A DNA stretch of 35,567 nucleotides, taken from NCBI GenBank assembly GCA_903844815.1, contig CAIMVD010000097.1, forward strand, positions 1 through 35,567, given 5' to 3'. Below the pieces are notes generated by a model. It saw only the letters and a list, made by a program, of their open reading frames with translations, was not told the origin of the DNA and made no database searches. This DNA is from an uncultured Bacteroidota bacterium. Lineage in GTDB: Bacteria > Bacteroidota > Bacteroidia > Bacteroidales > VadinHA17. The translations under genes and the position numbers were made by a program. Below are positions 27,270-35,312 of this stretch, piece by piece. How positions within the stretch are numbered: the stretch's first letter is position 1; the number at the start of each line of letters is the position of its first letter.

Positions 27270-29762
27270 ATGAAGAAGATTTGCATTCTTACTCTTCTGT
27301 TTTTAGGAGTTAATTCCCTGTTTGCACAGGAGATTTCCCGGAAAGATTTTGTCAGGGAAATGGAGAAGGCTGATTCCTATTTTTACTACGGCTCTAACTA
27401 TGCATTAGCGGCAGATATCTATCAGAAGTTATATAAAGATTTTCCTGACAATGCCAACCTGGCCGCCAAGCTTGGTATTTGTTACCTGAATATGGACGGC
27501 AAAAAAACCGAATCACTAAACCTTCTGAAGAAAGCCATTAAGAATGCTGTCGCAACAGATGCTGAATACTCCGAAACAGGAGATAAAGCTCCGCTCGACT
27601 CGTGGCTCTACCTTGCATTGGCCTTTCATCAGAGCGATAGCCTGAATAAAGCAATCACTTATTATAATGAGGCTAAAAAAAGAATTGCCTCAGATGACCC
27701 TTCCCAGGAAGAATATATCGACAACCAGATAAGGGACTGCAAGTATGCTATCCAGCAGATGAAAAAGCCGCTGACAATCATTCCAACCCTTTTCACTCCC
27801 TGGCTTAAAGATTATCCGGGCGCCTGCAATCCTGTCATTTCAAAGAATGACTCAGTTTTTATCTTTACACAGAAAACAGGAGAAAAGACAAAAATATTCT
27901 GTTCTTACAATAACGGAACCTGGCAAAAACCAGAAGATATTACTCCTAATCTGGGCTCTTTCGATATGTTGTACTCAAATTCCATCTCAGGCGATGGAAA
28001 GAGCCTGATCCTGTTCATGGATGACGGCGAAGACGGAAACCTTTACCACAGCCATAGAAGTGATGCTACCTGGTCGAAGATTAAAGGCGTCGGAGCAAAT
28101 ATAAATACAATTTACTGGGAATCGCACGGCTTCATAACCCCCGATGGACGTACCTTATATGTTGCATCAAACAGGAAAGGTGGTCAGGGAGGATCCGACA
28201 TCTGGGTTTCCCAACTGGATCAGAGTGGAAACTGGCAGAAACCCATCAATTGCGGAGATGTGCTTAATACCACTTATGATGAGACAACTCCTTATTATGA
28301 CCCTGAAACAAGGGCTCTTCTGTTCAGCTCAAAAGGCTTCATAAGCATGGGTAGTGCCGACATTTTCAGGTCAGTAAACAAAAACGGAATCTGGACAACG
28401 CCCGTTGGAATTCCATATGCGTTCAACAATACTTCTGAAAATGAATTCTTTATAATGAACAACAAAGGACCGGGATTCATTACGAGTATGTTTGATTCTA
28501 AATCGCGCGTAAGGAATATCTATGCCGTTGTAGCTGAAGATCCTGCCGATAAGGTTACAATAGCACAGGGAACCATTTCCCTGAAGGACGGAGCCGCTGT
28601 CGATCCCAAACAGGTTCAGATTCAGCTATCCGACGGAAAACCCGGAAGCAGGATTAAGAACCTGTCGCTCCTGGATGCATCTTCATTCAAATTTGAAGTT
28701 AGACCAGGCGATTATCAGCTTCTTGTGAGCCATTCAGGCTACAAAACAGATACTATAAACCTTAATATTCCTCTCTATTTCAGTGGTAATTTAATATCGG
28801 TCAGTGCAGAGCTCTCGCCGGAAAAAACTTCAGGCGGAGATTTCCTCTCAATCAAAAACATCCTTTTTGAATACAACAGCTATGCCCTCGATGATCAGGC
28901 TAAAATAAGTCTCGAGATTATAAAATCGCTGATGAACAGTAAGCCTGACGTTAAAATCGAAGTTGCAGGCTATACCGATTCAAAAGGAAACAGCCAGTAC
29001 AACAGGATCCTCGCCGACAAAAGAGCACAGAGTACAATTGATTATCTCACTTCCTCTGGAATTAACCCCCAAAGACTCCTTAAAAAGGCCTATGGCGGAA
29101 CTGATTTCGTTGCCGAAAATACGAACTCTGACGGTTCCGATAATCCTGAAGGCAGAAAATATAACAGAAGAGTAATTTTTGGGATATTTGACCCTAATAC
29201 AGGAATAACAATCGCACAGGAAGGTTATACTCCTGACCATCTTCGCCAGGCTTCTTCAACAAAATACAGTATTGTCCTTCTCAAGACAGCCAAAAGAATA
29301 CCGGGAGACTATTTCAGCAGCCTGAAAATAAGCAGCCTGCATTTTATAAAATCTGTTAAGTCCGATTCAGTTTCACTTTATATTCTTGGAGTTTTCAAAA
29401 ATAAGACTGATGCCGTTAAATATCTTGATTATGTACAGAATAATGGATTCAAGGATGCCTATATCATCGACCAGAATCAGGTAAATAAAGATGTAAAGGC
29501 CAACATGAATCCGGATCCCGGACAAGCCGATCTTGCGCCTAAGAATCCATATACTATTCAGCTGCTGGCAACACGCCAGCCTGTCGATAAAAAACTTTTC
29601 AAAGATATCTCAGGATTATCTGAGGTTACTGGCAAGGACGGATTTATCAGGTATCTCTGTGGAAATTTTGTAAGCGTCGAGGAGGCTAAGAACGCACTCA
29701 CTCCCATCGTTAATTCTGGTTTTCCTGATGCTTTTATTGTAGAAACAAGTTCAATAAAATAA
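27270..29762 (+). CDS. PorE-like TPR / PD40 / OmpA protein with two SPOR-like repeats (cluster member 4)
   Basis: This 830-aa exported protein has a signal peptide at residues 1-19. A TPR-like region covers about 25-165 and a PD40 propeller about 170-420 (NTIYWESHGFIT, His286). A carboxypeptidase-regulatory-like domain (about 428-518) is followed by an OmpA C-terminal domain (about 524-640). Asp570 and Arg585 in the OmpA domain keep the spacing of the diaminopimelate-binding pair. Two SPOR-like repeats close the protein (about 663-740 and 759-830). Without the SPOR part this is the architecture of PorE, the T9SS periplasmic protein that links the secretion complex to peptidoglycan. It may be PorE itself or a paralogue; I cannot tell without a phylogeny. 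It lies 11 bp after member 3, likely in one operon. Confidence 0.85.
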   Translation: MKKICILTLLFLGVNSLFAQEISRKDFVREMEKADSYFYYGSNYALAADIYQKLYKDFPDNANLAAKLGICYLNMDGKKTESLNLLKKAIKNAVATDAEYSETGDKAPLDSWLYLALAFHQSDSLNKAITYYNEAKKRIASDDPSQEEYIDNQIRDCKYAIQQMKKPLTIIPTLFTPWLKDYPGACNPVISKNDSVFIFTQKTGEKTKIFCSYNNGTWQKPEDITPNLGSFDMLYSNSISGDGKSLILFMDDGEDGNLYHSHRSDATWSKIKGVGANINTIYWESHGFITPDGRTLYVASNRKGGQGGSDIWVSQLDQSGNWQKPINCGDVLNTTYDETTPYYDPETRALLFSSKGFISMGSADIFRSVNKNGIWTTPVGIPYAFNNTSENEFFIMNNKGPGFITSMFDSKSRVRNIYAVVAEDPADKVTIAQGTISLKDGAAVDPKQVQIQLSDGKPGSRIKNLSLLDASSFKFEVRPGDYQLLVSHSGYKTDTINLNIPLYFSGNLISVSAELSPEKTSGGDFLSIKNILFEYNSYALDDQAKISLEIIKSLMNSKPDVKIEVAGYTDSKGNSQYNRILADKRAQSTIDYLTSSGINPQRLLKKAYGGTDFVAENTNSDGSDNPEGRKYNRRVIFGIFDPNTGITIAQEGYTPDHLRQASSTKYSIVLLKTAKRIPGDYFSSLKISSLHFIKSVKSDSVSLYILGVFKNKTDAVKYLDYVQNNGFKDAYIIDQNQVNKDVKANMNPDPGQADLAPKNPYTIQLLATRQPVDKKLFKDISGLSEVTGKDGFIRYLCGNFVSVEEAKNALTPIVNSGFPDAFIVETSSIK

Positions 29763-29787
29763 AAAATAGCATATAACTTATTCCTCC

Positions 29788-30318
29788 ATGAAATATAAAG
29801 AAATAAGACTTAGGGCTCTGGAACCTGAAGATCTGGAACTTCTTTATATTTGGGAGAATAATGAATCTTTCTGGATAATAAGTAATACAATTTCTCCTTT
29901 TTCGAGGTTTACTATTAAACAATATCTGGAACATTCGCATAAAAGCATCTATGAAACGGGACAGCTGAGGCTCATGATAGATCTCATCGCCGATAAGTCC
30001 GCTATTGGAACCATCGATATCTTTGACTTTGACCAGTACCACAGAAGAGCCGGACTGGGAATTCTGGTCGCAGATCCTGTATTCAGGAGGAAAGGTTATG
30101 CCTCAATGGCGTTGAGTTGCCTTACCGAATACTGCTTCAGGACTCTTCATCTGCATCAGTTATTTTGCAATATCCTTTCGAATAATTCCGAGAGTATGGA
30201 ACTCTTTAAAAAACAAGGTTTCACAGAATGTGGCATAAAGAGAGAATGGGTCAGGGGCCCCGATGGTTACCTCGATGAACATATTTTTCAGTTGCTTAAT
30301 CCCGATCCAAAATCCTAA
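29788..30318 (+). CDS. GNAT-family N-acetyltransferase
   Basis: This 176-aa cytosolic protein has a GNAT fold. The acetyl-CoA-binding motif A is LGILVADPVFRRKGYASMAL, and motif B follows (LFCNILSNNSESMELFKKQGF). It resembles the RimJ/RimL/SpeG group of amino- or polyamine-acetyltransferases. The substrate is unknown. It begins 25 bp after the PD40 cluster and may be carried on the same transcript; a functional link is not implied. Confidence 0.88.
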   Translation: MKYKEIRLRALEPEDLELLYIWENNESFWIISNTISPFSRFTIKQYLEHSHKSIYETGQLRLMIDLIADKSAIGTIDIFDFDQYHRRAGLGILVADPVFRRKGYASMALSCLTEYCFRTLHLHQLFCNILSNNSESMELFKKQGFTECGIKREWVRGPDGYLDEHIFQLLNPDPKS

Positions 30319-30360
30319 ACTTAAGTAGCTGTATTTGACCTGCTCCGAAAAGTCTTTTTT

Positions 30361-30455
30361 TTGCCACCAAGGCGCAAAGGCACGAAGACACGCCAAGGTA
30401 ATTCATTAATATTATGCTCTTTGTGAACCTTAGCGTCTTCGTGTCTTTGTGGCAA
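30361..30455. repeat. Palindromic repeat downstream of the rlmN-like gene
   Basis: The arms pair as TTGCCAC (30361-30367) with GTGGCAA (30449-30455), CACGAAGAC (30381-30389) with GTCTTCGTG (30435-30443), and AAGGT (30395-30399) with ACCTT (30427-30431). It lies between the convergent GNAT and rlmN-like genes, so it may also terminate both. The CACGAAG-type core is shared with the repeat at 31670. Confidence 0.8.
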
Positions 30456-30501
30456 TTGTATTTATTATCTTTTTCGGAGTGGGCTCTGAATTTAAAGTCA
30501 A

Positions 30502-31545
30502 TTATTTAGATTTCTTCCCTTTGTGCCCTTTAGACCTGCCTGCTGCCAATAACCCGCAGGACGCAGAAATATCATTTCCCCTGCTTTTCCTTACCGAGGC
30601 CGATACTCCCGAAACAACCAGATTATGCTTGAAATACTGCATTCTTTCAGCTGAAGACGAAATAAGAACATCCTCTCCCGAAGAATGGTAAGGCAAAAGG
30701 TTAACCCTGATGGACGAACCTAAGGTAAGGATCATCAGAGCCTCAAGATGCCGGTCAGTATCGTTAAAATCCTTAATCATCACATAGGCCAGGCTGAATC
30801 TTCTCTTTTTCAGCAGGGGAAAATCCTTCATTATGCAGATAATCTCATTGACAGGATTTGCTTTTTCAGCCGGGACGAGTCTCATTCGTTCTTCAGCAAA
30901 GGGGGAATGAAGACTTAAAGTAAGGTTGCATCCCGACTCTGCAAGGAACCTTTCAACTCCGGCTTTTATACCGACAGTCGATACTGTAACATTCCTCTGG
31001 CTCAGCGCAAGTCCCCACTCAGATGTTATTATCCTGCATGCCCTGAGAACATTGTCAAGGTTGTCCATTGGTTCGCCCATTCCCATGAAAACTACGTGGG
31101 TGATATCCCCGGCATCCGGAAGGCTAACTATCTGGTTTACAATCTCACCCGCCGTAAGGTTTCCCCTGAATCCGTACCTGCCGGTAGCGCAAAACGAACA
31201 GCCCATCCTGCATCCCGACTGAGTTGAAATGCATACTGTCCGGCGTTTGCCGTCGGGTAGGTATACAGTCTCATATTCAAGTCCGATTTCATTCCTGAAA
31301 AGATATTTTACTGCACCGTCGCCGGAAGACTCTGAGCAGACAGGTTTGAAAGACCCTGTATCAGATAATTCCATTAATAAATCCCTGAGTTTGCCCGGGA
31401 TCTTTCCTAACAATGAAATCTCCGTTACTCTCTTTTTATAAATACCGTTTGCTATTGAAACTGCATGATGATGAGCATATCCATGAGGTTCTATGAGGCT
31501 GAATATTTCCTCAATATCAAGGCCACACAGTTTTTCCTTATTCAT
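30502..31545 (-). CDS. Radical SAM RlmN/Cfr-family 23S rRNA (adenine) methyltransferase
   Basis: RlmN methylates C2 of A2503 in 23S rRNA (and A37 of some tRNAs); Cfr methylates C8. The 347-aa protein has the radical SAM motif Cys112-Cys116-Cys119 (GCRMGCSFCATG). It also has the SAM-binding VVFMGMGEPMDNL and VTVSTVGIKAGVERF, and the methyl-carrying Cys330 in RGNDISASCGLL. The short segment around the final helices and the basic tail GHKGKKSK differ from textbook RlmN. RlmN is the more likely call, but a divergent paralogue or Cfr-like subgroup is possible. The longest frame starts at 31638; I use the ATG at 31545 (MNKEKLCGL), since the 31 upstream residues look unrelated. Palindromic repeats lie on both sides. 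Confidence 0.85.
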   Translation of the reverse strand: MNKEKLCGLDIEEIFSLIEPHGYAHHHAVSIANGIYKKRVTEISLLGKIPGKLRDLLMELSDTGSFKPVCSESSGDGAVKYLFRNEIGLEYETVYLPDGKRRTVCISTQSGCRMGCSFCATGRYGFRGNLTAGEIVNQIVSLPDAGDITHVVFMGMGEPMDNLDNVLRACRIITSEWGLALSQRNVTVSTVGIKAGVERFLAESGCNLTLSLHSPFAEERMRLVPAEKANPVNEIICIMKDFPLLKKRRFSLAYVMIKDFNDTDRHLEALMILTLGSSIRVNLLPYHSSGEDVLISSSAERMQYFKHNLVVSGVSASVRKSRGNDISASCGLLAAGRSKGHKGKKSK

Positions 31546-31669
31546 GTCAGATTTTTTTTGTAAAAGTAAATCTATAATGAATATCTTAGTAAAGAAAATT
31601 GTGTACGGTGGTAAATGATTTATGCAAATTTCAAACATTAGTTAAATTCAAAATATTTAGACCTTAAGC

Positions 31670-31776
31670 GTTCTTCCCTTCGCGCCCTTTGTGAAACCCT
31701 TCGTGTCCTTTGTGTTTAAGGATTTCTTTTTTTTACCACGAAGGGCACAAAGGACTTTACGAAGGGCACAAAGAAG
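31670..31776. repeat. Palindromic repeat between the rlmN-like and DUF6786 genes
   Basis: The left arm carries units of the CCCTTCGTG / CCTTTGTGT type (about 31676-31717). The right arm carries their complements, CACGAAGGGCACAAAGGAC and a second copy (about 31737-31776). The arms form a long imperfect hairpin with a T-rich loop. It sits in the divergent promoter region of the two flanking genes and ends 24 bp before the DUF6786 start. It is related in sequence to the repeat at 30361. Confidence 0.8.
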
Positions 31777-31800
31777 AAAACAGATAAAAAATCACGAAAT

Positions 31801-33039
31801 ATGAAATTACAGGCATTATTATTTTCCACATTGATTATCGCCTCCTGTTCGGGTGGAGGGAATGTTAAAAAAGATGTTATGAATGAAAGTAAACAATTGA
31901 CAGACAGTACTAAACAGTACGGCTACAACAGGGACTTCCTGAAGAAACACATTGATATTATTGAACTGAAAAACGGATCTTCTGCGATTGCAATTGTGCC
32001 TGCCTGGCAGGGCAGGGTAATGACAAGCACATCGGAAGGCGATGAGGGCTTCAGCTTCGGGTGGATAAACAGGGATCTGATTGCATCCGGGAAGATACTT
32101 CCACATATAAATGCTTTTGGAGGTGAGGAAAGGTTATGGCTCGGTCCCGAAGGCGGTCAGTTCTCAATTTTCTTCCGGAACGGAAATCCGTTTACCTTCG
32201 AAAACTGGCAGACTCCCGACTTCATGGACACTCTTCCATTTGAGGTCACTTCAAAAACTGATTCATCGGCTCATTTTGCCCATGACGTTATTACTGAAAA
32301 CTACAGCGGAACCCCCTTCCGATTCAGGCTTGAAAGAGCTGTCACAATTCTGACCGGCAAAGAACTGGCAAAACAGACAGGCATTGATGCCAGCGGATTA
32401 AACTGCGTGGCCTACAGGTCGGACAATACCCTGATGAATAAGGGAGAAAAAGCATGGAAAAAAGAAACAGGATTGCTTTCAGTATGGATGCTTGGAATGT
32501 TCATCCCCTCCCCTTCCGTGGTTGTTGTGATACCTGTTAAACCGGGTGACGAGAAGGCAATCGGGCCGATGGTTAATGACGCCTATTTTGGAAAGATCGC
32601 TGCTGACAGACTCAAAGTCGAAGGAAATCATATCTTCTTCAGGGCCGATGGAAAAAGCCGGGGCAAACTAGGAATACCACCGTTAAGGGCAACAGGGACC
32701 ATGGGAAGCTACGATTCTGAAAACAAAATCCTTACGCTTTTAATCTGCAGGATGTCCGATAAGCCCGGTGTCTATGTAAATTCCGCATGGGAATTACAGA
32801 AAGATCCTTTCTCGGGCGATGCACTGAATTCATATAATGATGGTCCCCTGGCCGATGGCACACAGATGGGACCTTTTTATGAACTTGAGACCTCTTCACA
32901 GGCAGCAGAACTTCTACCAGGTGAAACGCTGACTCATACCCAGTATACCCTCCACATCACAGGAGACCCTCAATTGCTTGATCAGGTCTCCCGTAAAGTG
33001 TTAGGCGTTAGTCTGGAAGAAATACAAAAGAGTTTTTAA
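31801..33039 (+). CDS. DUF6786-family lipoprotein
   Basis: This 412-aa protein has a lipoprotein signal (IIASC, Cys at about residue 16) and a short S/G/K-rich linker. The mature domain appears mostly beta (AWQGRVMTSTSEGDEGFSFG, then FGGEERLWLGPEGGQFSIFF), reminiscent of galactose-mutarotase/sugar-binding folds. I assign it to DUF6786, a family without known function; the mutarotase resemblance is only an impression. It is convergent with the M3 peptidase: the two stop codons share two bases and the genes overlap by four. Confidence 0.75.
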   Translation: MKLQALLFSTLIIASCSGGGNVKKDVMNESKQLTDSTKQYGYNRDFLKKHIDIIELKNGSSAIAIVPAWQGRVMTSTSEGDEGFSFGWINRDLIASGKILPHINAFGGEERLWLGPEGGQFSIFFRNGNPFTFENWQTPDFMDTLPFEVTSKTDSSAHFAHDVITENYSGTPFRFRLERAVTILTGKELAKQTGIDASGLNCVAYRSDNTLMNKGEKAWKKETGLLSVWMLGMFIPSPSVVVVIPVKPGDEKAIGPMVNDAYFGKIAADRLKVEGNHIFFRADGKSRGKLGIPPLRATGTMGSYDSENKILTLLICRMSDKPGVYVNSAWELQKDPFSGDALNSYNDGPLADGTQMGPFYELETSSQAAELLPGETLTHTQYTLHITGDPQLLDQVSRKVLGVSLEEIQKSF

Positions 33040-35156
33040 TTCTTTGACTTATCCTGAAGTAGTCCCCTGAACCTGAGAAGCGGTTCTATTGCAGGCTGAC
33101 GGCCACGGAAGTTTACATACATCTGCATTGCATCCATAATACCGTTTTTCTCGAGAATATTTCTGCGGAACGATTCTGCTGTAGTCCTGTCGAATAAACC
33201 TTTCTCTTTAAAGGCTTCGAAAGCATCGTTATCGAGAACTGCTGCCCAGAGGTAACTGTAGTATCCTGCATCATAGCCACCCATAATATGGGTAAAATAT
33301 GTACTCCTGTATCGTGATTTGATTTCAGGTATCAACCCTATGCTTGTAAGATATTCCTTTTCAAACTTCTGGATATCTACAACTGCTGGAGATTCAATTG
33401 TGTGATATTTCATGTCGAGAAGCGATGCTGCTACAAGTTCGGTTGTTTCGAAACCCTGGTTAAAGTAACCGCTGTTGTTTATTTTCTCAATGAGCTTGTC
33501 AGGAATTGCCTCCTCAGTTTTATAGTTTTTAGCGTACATCTTCAGTACTTCAGGTTCTGTACACCAGTGCTCCAGGATCTGCGATGGCAATTCGACAAAA
33601 TCAGTTGCTACATAAGTCTGGTTGTAAGTATGCCTGTTAAACAAACCGTCAAGTGCATGTCCGAACTCATGGTACATTGTGCTGGCTTCTTCAAGGCTTA
33701 TAAGCGCAGGCAGGTCGCCGCTCGGTTTTGTGAAATTGAAAACCACGGTAACAACGGGAGTAACAGCTTTACTATCTACGACATGATAGCCGCGGTATCC
33801 ACCGCACCATGCTCCCTGCTGTTTGCTTTCCCTTGGGAAGAAATCCATATAAAGGACACCGATATGCGACCCGTCGGCATCCTTAACTTCGAACGCCTGG
33901 ACATCGGGATGAGGAAGAGGAATATTTGCAATAGGGGCGAGTGTAATACCGAATAATTTATTGACGACAGTAAATAAACCTTCGCGCACGTTGTCGATCT
34001 TGAAATATGGACGCAATTCGTTATCATCCAGATCATATTTCTGCTTTCTTAGTTTTTCAGAATAATACCACCAATCGGAAGCTTCAAGCTTGAATTTTCC
34101 ACCCTCTTTGTCTATTATCATCTGCATTTCTGCAACTTCATTTTTCGCAACAGGAATAGCTTTTTCCCAAAGGTTATTAAGAAGATCAAAGACATTTTCG
34201 GGAACTTTTGCCATACGTGGTTCAAGTACCAGGTTGGCATAGGTTTTATATCCCAGGAGTTTGGCTTTATCGGCCCTCAGCTTAATAATTTCGGTAAGCA
34301 CCGTATTATTATCATACTCATTTCCATTATTGCCCCTGTTTGTATACGCGTCATAAATTTGCCTGCGAAGCTCTCTGTTCGGAGAATAGGTCATGAAAGG
34401 AAAAATACTGGGACGCTGGGTAGTAAAAGCCCATTTACCTTCCTGTCCTGCAGCTTTTGCGGTTTCAGCTGCAGTAGATATAACAGACTCAGGCAGACCG
34501 GCCAGATCCTCCTTGTTCACAATAAGCTTGAATCCGTTAGTCTCGGCCAGAACATTCTGACTGAATTTTACGCTCAGGACCGAGAGTTTCTGATTAATTG
34601 CCTTAAGAGTATCCTGATCCTTCTTATCAAGATTAGCGCCATTCCTTATGAAACCCTTGTAGAGGTTTTCAAGAAGGAATTTCTGTTCAGCATCAAGGCT
34701 GAACTCTGCCTGGTTATCGTATACCGATTTAACCCTGCTGAACAACCCGGGGTTTAGAAGCATTTCATCGTTATACGCGGAAAGGGCAGGCGACATGTCC
34801 ATTTCTATCTTCTGAAGCGAATCGCTTGTAGCTGCACTTGCCTGAGCAAAGAATACCATTGCGACCCTGCTCAGAAGCTCTCCCGACTTATCCAGGGCGG
34901 CAATAGTATTCTCAAAAGTGGGCTTCTCCTTATTTTCGGAGATTGCCTTAATGTCGGCTCTTCCTTCAGTCATTCCCTTTTCGAATGCTGGAACATAATG
35001 CTTAGCCATGATTTTATCGAAAGGAGGAACTTCGAAGGGCGTATTATAGGCGCCATAGAAGGGATTTGAGCTTTCTTCAGCCGGTTTCTGCTTGCAGGAG
35101 AAAAGAGCAGCCGAGACCAATCCTGAGATGATAAATAGTTTAAAGGTTTTCTTCAT
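33036..35156 (-). CDS. M3-family metallopeptidase lipoprotein (Dcp/oligopeptidase-like)
   Basis: This is a zinc oligopeptidase of 706 aa that should cleave short peptides at the periplasmic face. The lipoprotein signal ends in LFSC (Cys about residue 21). The metal motif is HEFGH (His496, Glu497, His500), with the third ligand Glu in LPSQILEHWCTEPEVL downstream. It resembles peptidyl-dipeptidase Dcp in length and in the N-terminal helical half. One oddity: HEFGHALDGLF has Asp where most M3 enzymes have a second His (HEFGHxLH). That residue is not a zinc ligand, so activity is still expected. The ATG start is supported by the signal peptide. Confidence 0.93.
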   Translation of the reverse strand: MKKTFKLFIISGLVSAALFSCKQKPAEESSNPFYGAYNTPFEVPPFDKIMAKHYVPAFEKGMTEGRADIKAISENKEKPTFENTIAALDKSGELLSRVAMVFFAQASAATSDSLQKIEMDMSPALSAYNDEMLLNPGLFSRVKSVYDNQAEFSLDAEQKFLLENLYKGFIRNGANLDKKDQDTLKAINQKLSVLSVKFSQNVLAETNGFKLIVNKEDLAGLPESVISTAAETAKAAGQEGKWAFTTQRPSIFPFMTYSPNRELRRQIYDAYTNRGNNGNEYDNNTVLTEIIKLRADKAKLLGYKTYANLVLEPRMAKVPENVFDLLNNLWEKAIPVAKNEVAEMQMIIDKEGGKFKLEASDWWYYSEKLRKQKYDLDDNELRPYFKIDNVREGLFTVVNKLFGITLAPIANIPLPHPDVQAFEVKDADGSHIGVLYMDFFPRESKQQGAWCGGYRGYHVVDSKAVTPVVTVVFNFTKPSGDLPALISLEEASTMYHEFGHALDGLFNRHTYNQTYVATDFVELPSQILEHWCTEPEVLKMYAKNYKTEEAIPDKLIEKINNSGYFNQGFETTELVAASLLDMKYHTIESPAVVDIQKFEKEYLTSIGLIPEIKSRYRSTYFTHIMGGYDAGYYSYLWAAVLDNDAFEAFKEKGLFDRTTAESFRRNILEKNGIMDAMQMYVNFRGRQPAIEPLLRFRGLLQDKSKN

Positions 35157-35270
35157 GGTATTTGATTTTACTTTTTATTATGAGGTTCAGATATTTGAAT
35201 GCAAAATAAGAATATTCGGCAGGGTAATCAATGATATTAGCAATGATTTTATAATTGTTAAAGAAAGTCC

Positions 35271-35312
35271 GAAGTCGGAAGCCTGTAGCCTGAAGCCTGA
35301 AGCCTGGAGCTT
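35271..35312. repeat. Tandem heptad repeat, six units of GAAGCCT type
   Basis: Six contiguous 7-bp units with consensus GAAGCCT (units 1, 3 and 6 are degenerate) lie about 115 bp upstream of the M3 peptidase gene. It resembles simple dispersed intergenic repeats; no function is apparent. Confidence 0.75.

Noticed and set aside
33402-33956. 184-codon open frame on the + strand inside the M3 peptidase gene
   Set aside because: Antisense to conserved metallopeptidase sequence, including the HEFGH region; no promoter or homology recognised.
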